Below, piece after piece: positions 11,152-22,947 of a DNA stretch of 64,000 nucleotides (its first letter is position 1; each line of letters opens with the position of its first letter). The notes beneath the pieces are model-generated. The model was not told where the DNA came from. It did not search any database and was given only the letters and a program-made list of their open reading frames with translations. A program made the position numbers and the translations under genes. The DNA lies in NCBI GenBank assembly GCA_003313425.1, contig NHZP01000024.1:837861-901860 (forward strand), given 5' to 3'. Source of the DNA: Pseudopyrenochaeta lycopersici (lineage: Eukaryota; Ascomycota; Dothideomycetes; Pleosporales; Pseudopyrenochaetaceae).

Positions 11152-11848
11152 ATGCACTTTTTACTCGTTTGGGTCCTTATGACCTGTCTCGATTTAGCAG
11201 CGACTTCCTCCACGCTTGTTGTTTCAACTGATGCCCGATGTGGTTATGAGTATGAAGCTTCGCCGAACGGCAAGACTTGCCGAGGTTCAAAGTATGGAAA
11301 CTGCTGTAGTAGGTATTCTTACTGGTATGGTTTAGCTATCCTGTGTATATAATATTGTACTTACGGCTTGAAGTGGAAGCACACAGGATGACTGTGGTGA
11401 TGGCTGTCAACCACGGTTCGGGGATTGCAGTGCGATTTCCCGGAGCGTTTCGCCCAGCACATCCTCTTCAAGGCTACCATCAAAGGCCTCGTCTTTATCC
11501 AAGGTCTCCATTTTGTCCTCGCTCATGTCAAAGACAACGTCTTCACATTCTTTCGCGACTGTCACATCAACGCCTACACTTACCCTCAGCACCATGTCTA
11601 CGGGTCTAATCGCTTCGCCTGCAGCACCCTCTTTATCGACTATGGTCCCTGCGCAGTGCGTATTCAGAGGCAACTCTTGCGTCCCTGGAGATATCTGCTG
11701 CGCTGGCAGTTGTGTAGTTCCGGCTTTTGGGGGCGGTAGAATCTGTTGCAGCGCAGCGGGCGCTTCTTGCAATATCAGGGCTGGGGGAACTTGTTGCAGC
11801 GGCGTCTGTAGAAGCGTTGGTAACAGTCCTGCAGGAACATGTTTTTAG
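11152..11848 (+). CDS. Secreted hevein-type chitin-binding, Cys-rich protein, 2 exons, 215 aa
   Basis: Predicted extracellular chitin-binding protein. Exons are 11,152-11,324 and 11,374-11,848; the 49-bp GT-AG intron splits a Cys codon and creates CCSRYSYCGSTQDDCG. Residues 1-19 are a signal peptide (MHFLLVWVLMTCLDL). The first domain has eight cysteines (30, 43, 51, 52, 58, 65, 69, 76) in the hevein/type-1 chitin-binding order, with the CCS-x-YCG core. A Ser/Thr-rich linker of about 75 residues follows, then a second Cys-rich domain with 12 cysteines in CC-x-C-type spacing. I chose the ATG at 11,152; upstream in-frame codons are not ATG. The stop is 79 bp from a Pogo transposon end. Such proteins protect fungal walls or mask chitin in hosts; this role is inferred. 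The C-terminal domain is not assigned to a family. Confidence 0.8.
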
Positions 11849-13068
11849 GTTTTAGAATATGGCACGTTGGCTTTTGATATTTGTCCGCTCTTGACGTTTT
11901 GTCCCCGCACTAGTTACAATTTTACTAACGTGAGCGGCAAGCGAAACGCCCAGGTAAGCGAAACGCCCACCCCACCAAGCTTTACAACTTTGCACGTTAA
12001 CAACTTAATGCTACAAAAAGCTACTACAGATTATAGTAGCTTAAATTAATCCTCTACTTCTACTATATCTTTCTTACACGTACGCTTATTATGTCCTGCC
12101 CCTCTATAAGTTTTATAGCGTTAGATACCTCTTATACTAGCACCTGTTTAAGCCCTCTCTGCACGCCTCTCCACCTTAAGTTAAGCATTAACGTCCCTCT
12201 AAGTAATTAAGTCCTCTCCCTCCTCCTTTAATAGGGTCCCTCCCTACTAGATCTACTTTTTCTTATGCTTTTTCTGCTTAGAAGTAGCTCTATTTACCTG
12301 CTTAAGACTAGCTACTCTAGCTTCTAGTAACGTATATAAGTATACCTTTAATATTAATCTCTTTTTAACTTATAATACTATCTTAATAATAGAATTAGGA
12401 GAGGAACTCTTATAGTTATAAATCCTCTTTATAATTAGTGTTGTTTAAGCCTCTATCTCCTAGGCGTTACTAGGTGTTTTAGGGTGCTAGGGGGTGGGCC
12501 CTAGTAGAGGTAGTATCAGCGTGCGAGGCTTCACCTTAAGCTTTAATAGCACTACCTCTAGGCTGTGTAGGACTAGGCTAGTTACTTAGAAGCTAGATAG
12601 AATATTCTACTATAAGAACAAGGTCTTAAATACCTCCTTAAAGGAAGCTAGGAATGCTTTTTTATTAATATAGGTAATGTAACTGTCTACTAAAACCCTA
12701 ATCTCTTACTAGTATGCCTGCTTTAATAGCGTAAAGCAGCCTATATTAAGCGGCTGCAGGATATAGGATAAATAGGAAGGCATATAGAGGGTAATTATCT
12801 TATTCTTCTTATATAGATCCTAGAAGGTAAGTAAATTATAGCTCTCGTAGCTATTAATTACTAGTAGCTAGTAACTGCCTTCTGTCTAAGCTGCTGTATA
12901 CTAGATAAAGTGCTGTAGCTAGGCTAGACTAAGTTTATTATTAGTCTAGCTGTTCTTACTAAGGCCTATACGCTAGCCCTTAGATAGATTAGGTAACTGA
13001 GACTTATTATAGTTCTTAGCTTTAAAGATAATAAAGGGTAGAATTGTCCAGCCTATAGCGTTAATACT

Positions 13069-13299
13069 TGTAACAAAGTATCGTGAATCTGAATCTTAGT
13101 GTTGCAGCATGGTTGCGCTAGACCTTTTTAAGGGCTAGCGCGCACCGCAACAGACCTGCTTAAAACCTACGCTAGCTGCGCGGAGCAGGGACGACAAGTA
13201 TTATTCTCTCCTATAGCTAAGTAACAGTAATATAGAACTATCCCTTTACTATTATCTGTAGTGTAAAGCAAGTACTATTACCTAAAACTATATGTTACA
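13069..13299 (+). repeat. Gypsy3 5' LTR, 231 bp
   Basis: It has the same length as the LTR at 19,693. Blocks identical in both include CTAGACCTTTTTAAGGGCTA and TATTATTCTCTCCTATAGCT. The gag ATG at 13,292 overlaps its last eight bases. I found no unambiguous primer-binding site after it, which may have been lost to mutation. Confidence 0.93.
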
Positions 13300-16200
13300 T
13301 AATAATACTTCTCTATATAATAGTCTAGGGATAGTTCCCCCTACGCGATCTAGTAAACAGGCCGCCTCTGCTAGTAAGACGCCTGACCCCTATATTAAAG
13401 TCGACCCGCAGGTAGATAAAGAACTACTAACCCTTAGCGCGAGCACACCTTTAACTCTTAAGGAGCGCATCCTAGCTGCTAAAAAGAGACGCGATAAGCT
13501 CTGAGCGCTTCTACGCCTACGCGTAATTAAGGAGGAAATCGCATAGCTAGAAAGTATTAAACGTAACCTTACCCTAGCCCTATTAGTAGATAGAACTCCT
13601 AAAGTTTAGGTTATAGAGGCGCGTAAGAGGAGCGCACCTAACGCGTCCCTGCCTCTACACGTAAAACGCACGCTTAAACCTAGAGATCTATCTAAATACT
13701 AAAGAAAGAACTTAAAGGAATATTATAAGTTTTTTTACTTATATAAAGTAGTATTTTAACTCTTACTATAAGAATTTTATCTTAATAATAATAAAGTTAT
13801 CTAGGCTATATAGTACCTAAGAGGAGACTTAAGAGACCTTTAGTACACGCACTATAAGCGCGTATTTAAAGTAAATAGAATAATACCTACCTAGGAATAC
13901 TTTAAGTAATATATACTTAACTTACTATCTAACCTAATTAATCGCAGCCTTAAAGCGGCTACAGCGCACGCTTAGGCTATATAGTAGAAAGACTAGACTG
14001 TTTAGTCCTTTATAACCTACCTTAATGTTATTAAAGATTAACTTACGCCTTATACTAAAGTATAGAGAGTTTAGTATCTCTTCTTAAAGTTAAGGCCTAA
14101 ATTATAGAGGGCTATTACTAACTACTACTAGATTCCTGTAACTAGAGAGGATTTAATAGCATTAAGCTCTACACTTAAGCAGAACCTGCGCTAAGCCCTG
14201 CTAACGCAAGACTAGCATACGCGCAATATATTTAAGGGAAAATCCTAGGAAAGCACTCTAAAATATAAACTAAATAAGCTTTCTTATAGACTATAAGATA
14301 AAAGTAAAGTTACTTACTTTAATTATAAGAAGGTTAGATACTACGCTAATAAGTGCTAAAGCAGTAATCTAAACTACCTTCTAGTACGCATTAACTAGAC
14401 AGGAAAAAGTTAAGCCTTACTAGTAATCTAGGAATAGTAAGGCGTATACTTATTAATATTTTGCTAGGTATAAAGCGTAAGTACAGCGTAGCCGCAGAGA
14501 CAGGCCCTAAGAAGGAACTCTAAGTTATCCTTAACCCTTAGGCTAACATTAGCTTAATTAGTTAGAAACTAGCTGTTAAGATAGGACTACTACTACTTAA
14601 AGGAGCAGAGCTCCTAAGACTAAGTTAGATTAGTGCCTAACGTTAGAACACCTATGCAGCATATAAGCTTTAGGTGCGTTTAACAGATAACAATAGCGTT
14701 AATTACTAAGCTTAGGTTACAGCGTACAGAGTAGATAAGGAAGGCATTCCCCTTCTACTTAGTAACCCTTTTTTATAACAGTAGAATATTTATATTAACT
14801 ATAGCTCTTAAACATAGCGTTAGGAGTATACCTTAGCTAATATTAAGCTTATTACTACTATAGAACTTTATAAAGATACAGAGTAAACTAGCTCTAACAT
14901 ATACCTTCTAAGAGTACTATAAGTTACGGGTAAAGGTTTAGAGTATAATACTCGTATCTTTAGAGCGCGTGTCGCGCTAGAAGCGCGCATCCCTAACATA
15001 TTAGCTAACTACAGCAATATATTTAATAATAAAAAGGTAGAAGCCCTACTAAATTTTAAGACTTTAGACTATACTATCCTACTTATAGCTAATAAAGAAC
15101 CTCTATACAGTCTACTATATAACCTTTCCGCATATAAGCTTAAGGTACTCTGTAACTATATAGAGGATACGCTACGTAAAGGCTAGATTTAGCATAGTAT
15201 AAGTCCTGCAGGAGCCCCTATACTATTTATCCCTAAGAAGGATAGAAAGCTTCGCCTATATATTAACTATTAAGGATTAAATGCTATTATAATTAAGGAT
15301 TATTACCTGCTTCTATTAATTAGAGAGACCCTAGATCGCCTGTTAGGCGCACGTTATTATACTACCCTAGATCTTCGCAATGCGTACTACCGCCTAAGAA
15401 TTTAATTAGGAGACGAGTAGAAAACCGCCTTTTAAACTTAATATAGCTACTTTAAGTACTTAGTTATACTATTTAGGCTAACTAACGCCCTAGTAAGCTT
15501 TTAAGTATATATTAATAAGGCGCTTAGCGAATATTTAGACTATATTTACGTAGTTTACCTTAATAATATACTTATCTATACTTACAGTAAGGATATTATA
15601 ATACACTAGCGCGCAGTACGCTCTATACTTAAAGCCCTACAAAAGGTAAAGCTCTTTACTAACCTTAAAAAGTATACCTTTATATTAAGTAAGGTTTACT
15701 TCCTTAGGTTTATTATTATAACGCGCGGAATCTGCGTAGATCTAGCGCGCGTTAAGACTATTACTTAATAGCTACAGCCTATAAATATTAAGGAACTCTA
15801 GTTCTTTCTTAGGCTTACTAACTTTTACTAACGTTTTATTAAAGGATACGCCCGCGAAACAGCTTCTCTTACTAATTTACTTAAGGGTAATTAGGATTTT
15901 TATTAGAATAATACAGTAAATACGTTATTTAAAAAGCTTAAAGAGCGCTTTTTAAGTGCGCTAATCCTGCACTACTTTAATCCTGCTCTCGCAATACGCG
16001 TAGAGACAGATACGTCTACCTTTACTATCTTAGGCATTCTATTACAGTTATTTAAAGATAAAAAATAGTATCTAATTACCTTTATATTAAGGAAGCTTTA
16101 GAGCGCTAAGCTAAACTATAAAATATATAATTTAGAGCTCTTAGTAATTATATACAGCTTTAAGCAGTAGCAGCATTACCTTTAAGGTACGTAGTATACT

Positions 16201-18115
16201 ATACAGGTCCTAAGTAACTATAATAACCTGCGCTCTATACGCGTAGTACAGAAGTTAAACCTGCGTTAAGCACGTTAGGCAATCTATCTAAGAGCTTTTA
16301 ATTTTAAAGTAAAGCACTGCCTAGGAAAAATAAACCCTATAGACAGCTCTTTACAAAGGGCAGATTACGTACAGGAGAACCTATTACTAACCTAGTTATT
16401 ACCTACTTTATAGAATAAACTACTAGCAAGAGTAGAGTATAGTAGAGTAAGAGGATCTATAACTAGGCTTAGCTTAGTAGGCACGTGTAAAACGCACGTT
16501 ACTACAGTTTATAGAACTATAAAGGTCCCTACTACTAGCGCTATAGAATATATACTATACGTGCTACGCTTACTAGCTAGGGTATTAGTTAGTAGCGAAC
16601 CTGTAATAGTAGAGTCTAAAACGTAGATAGAGACCCTATACTAACTATAGTAAGGGGACGCCTTTACCTAGCAGCAGATTACAAACTCTACGCACGTAGA
16701 ACGCACTTAAAGCAGTAGAGGGGCGCCTGTTTAGCGTCTTAATAAAAGAAAAGTTCTAAGATATAATAGTAGAATATATATTCTAGAAGAACTAGCTATT
16801 AGGTAAGAGATTTTATTCTAGAACTATAACACGCGTATAGTAGGCTACTTTAGCGCACGTAGAACGCTTAAGCTAATTAGAAGGCTATACTATTAGCTAA
16901 CGCTTAGTTATAATATTTAGGAGTATATAAGAATATATACTATTTACTAAAAGAGTAAAGCTCTAAAGCACAGTTAATATAGAAAGCTAGTACCTCTACT
17001 AGTTCCTAGGGATATATTTAAGGAAGTTATACTAGACTTTATTTCTAGGTTACTCCTAGTAAAGGATAGTTTAGGTTGCGTATTTAATACAATCCTTATA
17101 ATTATTAATTACTTCTTAAAGATAGCGCTCTATATACTTACTTTAAAGATATAAGACGTAAAATAGTTTATAAAAGCTTACTTTAACTATATAATTTTAA
17201 AGTTTAGGGTACAGAAAGGTATTATATTAGATAGAGGCCCTGTCTTTACCTCTAACTTTTAGGCAGAGATCTGCTACTAACTACAGGTAAAGCGCAAGCT
17301 GAGCACAGCTTTTTATCTACAGACAGATAGGCAAACAGAACGCTAGAATTAGACGCTTGAACAGTACCTTTAAGTCTTTACATTAGCAGCTTAAGATAAC
17401 TAGGTTAAGCTTTTAAGTACAGCTTAATTTGCGTACAATAATTCAGTCTATAAGTTAATAAAATTAACTCCTTTCTATACTATATATAGTAAGCACCTAC
17501 TAGTTACCTTACCTCCTAAGGACAGCAGGCTAGAGGGGGAGATGCCTAATACAATAGACAGAGTTAAGCGCATGTATAACGCAAGGACCGCGCTTATAGA
17601 ACACCTACAAAAAGCATAAGAGTATTAAAGCTAATATTATAATAAAAAGTATAAGGATAAAGTATTCTACTAAGGAGATCTTATATTACTTAGTACTAAG
17701 TATATTAACTTAACCTACTAACTAAATAAAAAGCTATCTAGTAAGTTTATTGGACCCTTTAGAGTATAAGAAGTAGTTAGAACGTAAGTATATTACTTAA
17801 TTCTACTACCTTACTACTGTATTTATAACGTATTCTATATCTTACTCCTTAAACGCTAGAAATCCTAGTAGGAAGAAGAGGAAAACACCTAGCTACCTAA
17901 TATTACTCCTAAAGGAGAGGAAGTCTAGGAAGTTAAAAAGATCCTAGGTAAACGTACAAAGAAGGGCTAACTATAGTACTAGCTAAGGTAGAAAGGCTAT
18001 AATAAGACCTAGGATACCTAGACCCTAGTATCAGATTTTGAAAATATAGATAACCTAGTCTAAGAGTTTAAATAAGAGGGAAGAGCTACGCGATTAAAGA
18101 AGAGAAAGAAAGCAT
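13292..18115 (+). pseudogene. Gypsy3 gag-pol, RIP-mutated
   Basis: Open only at the start (13,292-13,504, a Gag N-terminus ending in a Lys/Arg-rich stretch). Beyond it the frame is recognisable but closed by many TAG codons at Gln and Trp positions. Landmarks are: Gag core about 13,880-14,200; CCHC-like knuckle about 14,318-14,356; reverse transcriptase about 15,180-15,750, with LDLRNAYYRLRI and the catalytic box changed from YxDD to YLNN at about 15,560; RNase H about 15,960-16,350; integrase about 16,760-17,560, with a zinc-binding region and a core ending AFYLQTDRQTERQNQ; chromodomain about 17,935-18,080 (QKGYNKT, VSDFENIDNLVQEF). It cannot encode functional protein. Confidence 0.9.
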
Positions 18116-18429
18116 AAGTTACGTAACTAAAGCGCTAAAGAGAAGCAAGTCTAGGAAAGAAAGCAGAATTTATTATTATAGCCTTAGGCTTATAAGTATC
18201 TATAAGAAGTAAAAGAAAACCCCTAAAAACGCTAAAACTACCTTACCCTTATTACCCGCGTTAGGCTTAATCTCCTCCCCAGCATCGCTTACACTTAAGG
18301 CGCTACTATTACTCGCTAGGGCTTAACAGGAAACTCCTAAACCTTCTATAGCTTAGAGTATCTCTAGCCCTATTTTAACCTAGGCCTTAACCTTTGCCCC
18401 TACTGCGGCCTTAACCTCCGCCCCTACTT

Positions 18430-19290
18430 CTACCTCTACCCCTCACGTTACAACGCGCTGCAGCGCCTCTACAGCGCGGGGCAGGAGCCTGCTTATCTCC
18501 TCTATTATTATCTCTGCTACCCTCTCTATTATCTGCTCCTCTGTTATTCTCTCCTCCTCCTCCTCCTCCTCCTCCTCCTCCTCCTCCTCCTCCTCCCCTA
18601 TTCTCCTGCTGTTCTTCCTCCTCTTTATCTTAACCTCTACCCCCGCTACCTCTACTCTCGTTATTACTGCCGCTGTCGCTATTATTAGTATTATCTAGGA
18701 CGGCACCCTTTAGAGATATTAGCCTGCGCTCCTAATGCGAGCAATATATTAGCATACTATGCAGGCCGCGTAGGCCACGAGCTGCTCTAGGGCAGCCGTA
18801 ATTCTGCGCTGCTTAGCTAGGATTAGCCCTAGAAACTAAGGCGAGGTAGTAGGCACTTAGGTAGTAACACCTATAGGTGTGCTAGTATAGGCGGCGTAGC
18901 AGTAGCGGCTAGCAAGCTCTAGATTAAACTAGCGCTAGTAGCGCGTAAGCTTAACGCTAGTTATAATTACCGCAGTATTAGTTTAGGGGGTAGCAGCAGT
19001 AGTAACTACTATATTATATTAGTTATAAAGGACGTATAATTAGTTTAAGCAGGCATTAAGCTCGCGAGGGACCTATATTTATTAACAACAACACGCCTAG
19101 AGTAAGCTATAGACTAAAGACTTACAGGAGTACAGGCGCTACAGTTACCTGCAATATAATAGTTACAGCGCTAGTGCTTAGGGTTATTGCAGTTCTTCTT
19201 CTAGTTAGTAATGCTCTACGCGCAGCGCAGGCAAGTCTTAGTCGCTGCGTCTTAGTTAGCACGCTTATCAGCTGTAGCTTACATAAAGGG
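18430..19290 (-). pseudogene. Antisense Cys-cluster frame in Gypsy3 3' region
   Basis: Opposite to gag-pol, between chromodomain and 3' LTR, a minus-strand frame carries a dense Cys motif at 19,115-19,233: CLRC, then NC, RC-x-Y-Y, NC and AC, with intervening stops only at Gln/Trp-type TAG codons. One Tyr is a likely former Cys (TGT to TAT). Further downstream on the same strand the CTC microsatellite would give a Glu-rich tract followed by ERVAEIIIEEISRLLPRAVE, which looks helical. Whether the Cys part and the Glu-rich part are one frame is not certain. I do not know a named family for it. Confidence 0.5.
18545..18595. repeat. (CTC)n microsatellite inside Gypsy3
   Basis: A run of about 16-17 uninterrupted CTC units lies within the 3' internal region of Gypsy3. 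On the minus strand it codes for Glu (or Gly/Arg in other frames), possibly part of the antisense frame. Confidence 0.9.
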
Positions 19291-19692
19291 CCTAGCACTG
19301 CAAAGGTGCAACTTCTTAATATACTTTAGATTTAGGTAATAGACTATAGTGTTAAGCAAGTTATATGCGTTACGTATGCGATTTAATAGTGTTATTATAA
19401 TAAGGTAAAGGAGCAGCGTAATATTATAATAACACTAGAAAACTCTGCTATTATAAAGTAGGTCCGCACCTTATTACTAGGGAATAAAAGTCTTAATTAC
19501 CTTAACTTTGCTAGAGGCAGGAGCGTAAATATAAGGCGCTTACAACATATAACAACAACACGCATAGGACGCGTCTAGGACGCGCAATTAAAACACACAC
19601 ATATAGACACTCTTTTCCTATTTTCCTATATAGTTTTAGGTTTTTATTAAGGCTATTAATACTGTTAGGACGCTAGCTAGAGGGGAAGGCTC

Positions 19693-19923
19693 TATAACAA
19701 AGTATTGTAAATCTAAATCTTAGTATTACAGTATAGTTACGCTAGACCTTTTTAAGGGCTAGCGCGCACCGCGACAGACCTGCTTAAAACCTGCGCTAGC
19801 TGCGCAGAGCAGGGACGATAAGTATTATTCTCTCCTATAGCTGAGTGACAGCAATACAGAACCATCCCTTCACTATTATCTGTGGTGTGAAGCAAGTACT
19901 ATTGCCTGAAACCATACGTTACA
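19693..19923 (+). repeat. Gypsy3 3' LTR, 231 bp
   Basis: Partner of 13,069-13,299 and less mutated over its last third (for example CATCCCTTCACTATTATCTG against a T-rich version in the left copy). It is followed at once by ATACT, the target duplication, and then by the rest of the Pogo transposase. Confidence 0.93.
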
Positions 19924-20647
19924 ATACTAGTAATTAACATTACCTACTCGCAGTTGCTAGGTTGTATCCTTAGTAGCTGAGTACGTCTCTTAGACGCAGT
20001 TACTACCTTAACAGACCCTCCTACGCCCATAGTAAAGCTAGTCTTGTTAAAGTTATAGGTATCTTCATCTAGGACGCTGTACTTAGCTTTAATATTTCAT
20101 ATAAGGTTAAACTAGAGGCTAATAACAGCTAGATTGCTGTATAGGACTCTCTAGTAGTCGCGTAGCCTACTTAGTTAGGATTTAATCTTAGGCTTACAAG
20201 AGACGAAGTTTCTAGCTTATTTTTCTCCCACCTAGCTACTACTACGAGCAGCCAGTAACTAATTTGCTATCTTATAGAGATAAGACAGTGTAGGGGCAAA
20301 TCCTCGCGTGTCTAGCTTCCTTATATATTAGATAATCGCGTCTTCCTTGTGCCTGTTAAGCTTTAATAAGTTAAGTTAGCTGTTACGTCGTGAAAGCTTT
20401 CTAGCGCGTTAGTCGCGGAGAGTCCTTCTAGGAACGTTGTAGACTGCTGCAGCTTGTTAATTACTTAATATCGCGTCTTTTTTTATTGCTTAGATAGCTA
20501 AGATAATTCTATCCTCATAAGGGAGTAATTTAATATTAAGTTGTTGAGACATTGCAGTTAAAGGTAGAAGGAGGTGTGGTCTTGGCAAGAGTGGGCGTTT
20601 CGCTTACCTGGGCGTTTCGCTTGCCGCTCACGTTAATACTACCGGTA

Positions 20648-20883
20648 ACGTACAAGGCAAGCCAGCGGCGAATGCAAGCGAACGGCGCACCCCACCAAAT
20701 TTGAACAATGCGTAAACTTCTATTACGTATAGCACCATCTATTTAAGCTCGCAATGTTCTCCTAAAAGTGAAGTTACTATTATAATCTTAGTTCTTAATT
20801 GCGATCAAATTTAGACTAAAACAAATGCAAAGTTGGTAGGGCGCGCCGTTCGCTTGCATGCGCCGCTCGCTTGCCATATACGT
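20648..20883. mobile_element. Pogo/Fot1-like MITE, 236 bp
   Basis: About 50-bp imperfect terminal inverted repeats (20,648-20,698 and 20,833-20,883) start ACGTA and share GCAAGCGAACGGCGC. They are flanked by TA at 20,646-20,647 and 20,884-20,885. There is no coding content. The TIR begins with the same ACGT and GGCAAGC elements as the larger Pogo transposon that ends 12 bp to the left, so it is a related but distinct, non-autonomous family. Confidence 0.85.
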
Positions 20884-20885
20884 TA

Positions 20886-22940
20886 AAACATTACAGTATT
20901 TAGATGTGCATCGACGTCCAGGCGCTTTAGTTGAGGCTGCAAGTAGGAATTTTATATTAATAAAATTTACTTCTATTGATTTGGTTCTCTCATGCGGCGT
21001 CAAAATTCATGGGGGTCTCACCAGCAGAGGAAGGGTGACATGAGGAATTTTTTGCAGGGCTTGGATAGACGAATCGCTGCCTCCGCAGCGAGGACTAGGG
21101 TTCTGTCTTATATACTGGTTCAGATCGCGTAGTTAGGAGCTATTATCAGAGTAACCACCTCCACAAGGCTCTATTGCTCACATGCAAGGGCTAAGATTTT
21201 TGTAGGTCTCTATAGCCGCTGCCGTTGAAGTACGCGTAGATCGCCGTGCAGGGTGATTAGAAGTTTCAACAAGTCTATCCAAGCATTAACCTGCGCCAAT
21301 CTCCTAGTACCGAGAGCTTCTCTCTCTAAAGTACTATTTCCAAGTTAGAGTGTAGGATCAAGATATTGAAGACCATGACCTGTAAGTAGCGTTGGCATGA
21401 ATAACCATGCGGTGGAAAGCTTCTGGATTTCTGTCATAGTCTTTCATAGCTCCTATAAAACATATGGGTTGTTTTCATAGCAAGTGAAAAACCCACCGAT
21501 GTGAGCAACAATCCATTTATAGTCCTTAGGCTGTTTTAATGCCGAGATTTAACTAATCCTTTTTTGATTTGGCTACCAGTTTGGAAGACGCGTAATCAGT
21601 CCGCTCCATGAAAACAAGAAAACGTCTAGATGGTATACTATATCCTCGTAGCAGGCAATGGCTCACGAATCGGCGCGCGTTTGAGTGCTCCTGCGCCCTT
21701 ACACATGCTGTTTCGAGGAATGCGGCTTCAACCTGTGCGTTTTTATCCAACATGATTCGATATTTGGGTCGAGTTATGGTCTCAATGCCATAAACGTTTA
21801 TCTTGAGGATCTTGGTACTTATTTGCGTGGCGAATTATTGGTGTAACCGTCATGATGGTAGTTCTCTCGGCGAAGGAAGAAAACCGGTCGTTGTGAATGT
21901 ATTCAACCTTCTCCCACTTTAGCGACAGTCCCAGTTTGCTTCTCAACATGCGGAGTTGATACAGAATATCCTAAGGAACACGACAATGCCCCCAGTACAT
22001 GTATATGTGTCGCCCTAATACTCAAGTAGCTGGTCAGCTGAAATTTGCGCAGGACCCTGTCAAATGCACCTGTTCAGTAGTCATACCGATATCTGACATT
22101 AGTGTAACTTGCTGATCCTGTTCAGATCAAATTTCCTAGTCAATGCACAGCTGATCAATTTAATACAGCCTTAGTCCAGTCTTGTGTTGTTGAGAGCATG
22201 TTGTAAGGAAATTATAGAGATTGGCTGATACGAAGGTCAGCCAACTATTGAGTAAAAGTTGGTATGCAGCTTTGCTGGGTCCCAGGTAGAAGGCACTGCG
22301 CTAAAGTGTTAGACGCTGTTTGCAAAATCGTAATGATAAATCTTGCAGGACAAATGTTGAAGTTTAGTAAGAAGAATTCGGATTAGGAGGATTGCGTTCT
22401 CCATAAGGTTGAGGCTCTTATGTCTGAAACGTCGTTATATAGATGCAAAGCTGAGGCATCGTTAGGACCCTGCAAACTGACTATTGCTAGAAGGTAGCAA
22501 ACGAATCTTATCCCGGTAGGCATGGACATCGTAAGTCCTCGAGCAGGAAAGAGACGGTGCACGATGTTAGGTTGGCTGTGCTAAGTCACTGCCACCTGCC
22601 ACCTTTTTTACTCAGTAGGTAACCCCTTGCAAACGCTGATATAACTTCTTCTGTGACCAGATCGGAGAACTTAATGTCGCATCTATACCGTGTCCGCACC
22701 AGCAATGCCTAGATTCGCGTGCTGCAGGCGGAACAACATAACGGCTGAATAAAAAATGAAGATGAAGAGCCACCACAATACCTATCATTACGAGATCTTG
22801 TGGCGAAAGACTAATCCGATTAATCCGATGCATCTGAATGAATCTTGCTAACCCTAACTTGTTCTGGAAGATTGACGTCGCCGCCCGCCGCGCGTGGTGA
22901 TAGGTTGAGCTGCCGATGTGACATCAGAGGCCTCTCCACC
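20886..22940. other. Stretch without a supported gene; possible eroded gene on minus strand
   Basis: No intact gene is visible. On the minus strand about 21,250-21,780 shows several gene-like segments in different frames (for example 21,553-21,753, and a segment reading MKDYDRNPEAFHRM near 21,410-21,455), separated by frameshifts and stops. It is probably a decayed coding gene that I do not recognise. Base composition here is balanced, unlike the RIP-affected repeats. Confidence 0.3.
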
Positions 22941-22947
22941 ACCCACA

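Larger units (their letters stand above)
13069..19923 (+). mobile_element. Gypsy3: complete Ty3/Gypsy chromovirus, 6,855 bp
   Basis: Two 231-bp LTRs at 13,069-13,299 and 19,693-19,923 bound it, with the 5-bp duplication ATACT at 13,064-13,068 and 19,924-19,928. LTR ends are TGTAAC...GTTACA; in the right copy the TG has become TA. A purine-rich tract (AGAGGGGAAGG) precedes the right LTR. Internal order is gag, zinc knuckle, protease, reverse transcriptase, RNase H, integrase, chromodomain: a chromovirus on the plus strand. It is inserted in the Pogo transposon. Differences between the LTRs are mostly transitions, as RIP produces, so they cannot be used for dating. Confidence 0.95.
12050..20552 (-). 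pseudogene. Fot1/Pogo DDE transposase, RIP-mutated and interrupted
   Basis: It reads on the minus strand from the ATG at 20,552 to 19,929, then resumes from 13,063 towards about 12,050 after the inserted Gypsy3. The N-terminus (LSNQQAAAVYNVPRRTLRD) is the Psq-type helix-turn-helix. The DDE_1 domain is recognisable: YNFNKTSFTMGV near 20,050, LVINSYESYN near 12,850 and LQPLNIGCF near 12,750. In active relatives these read with Asp (YNFDET, IDGHESH, PLDVGCF); all three acidic positions are Asn here. Many TAG/TAA codons stand at Trp/Gln positions. It is inactive on three independent grounds: stops, catalytic loss and insertion. Confidence 0.88.
11928..20633 (-). mobile_element. Fot1/Pogo-type DNA transposon, split by Gypsy3
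   Basis: The 43-bp terminal inverted repeats at 11,928-11,970 and 20,591-20,633 are perfect complements and are flanked by TA (11,926-11,927 and 20,634-20,635). Each contains a tandem AAGCGAAACGCCCA unit. Removing Gypsy3 and one copy of its ATACT duplication leaves about 1.85 kb, the normal size of Fot1/Pogo elements. The interior encodes a minus-strand DDE transposase relic. The element is immobile as it stands because of the insertion and the transposase mutations. Confidence 0.92.
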
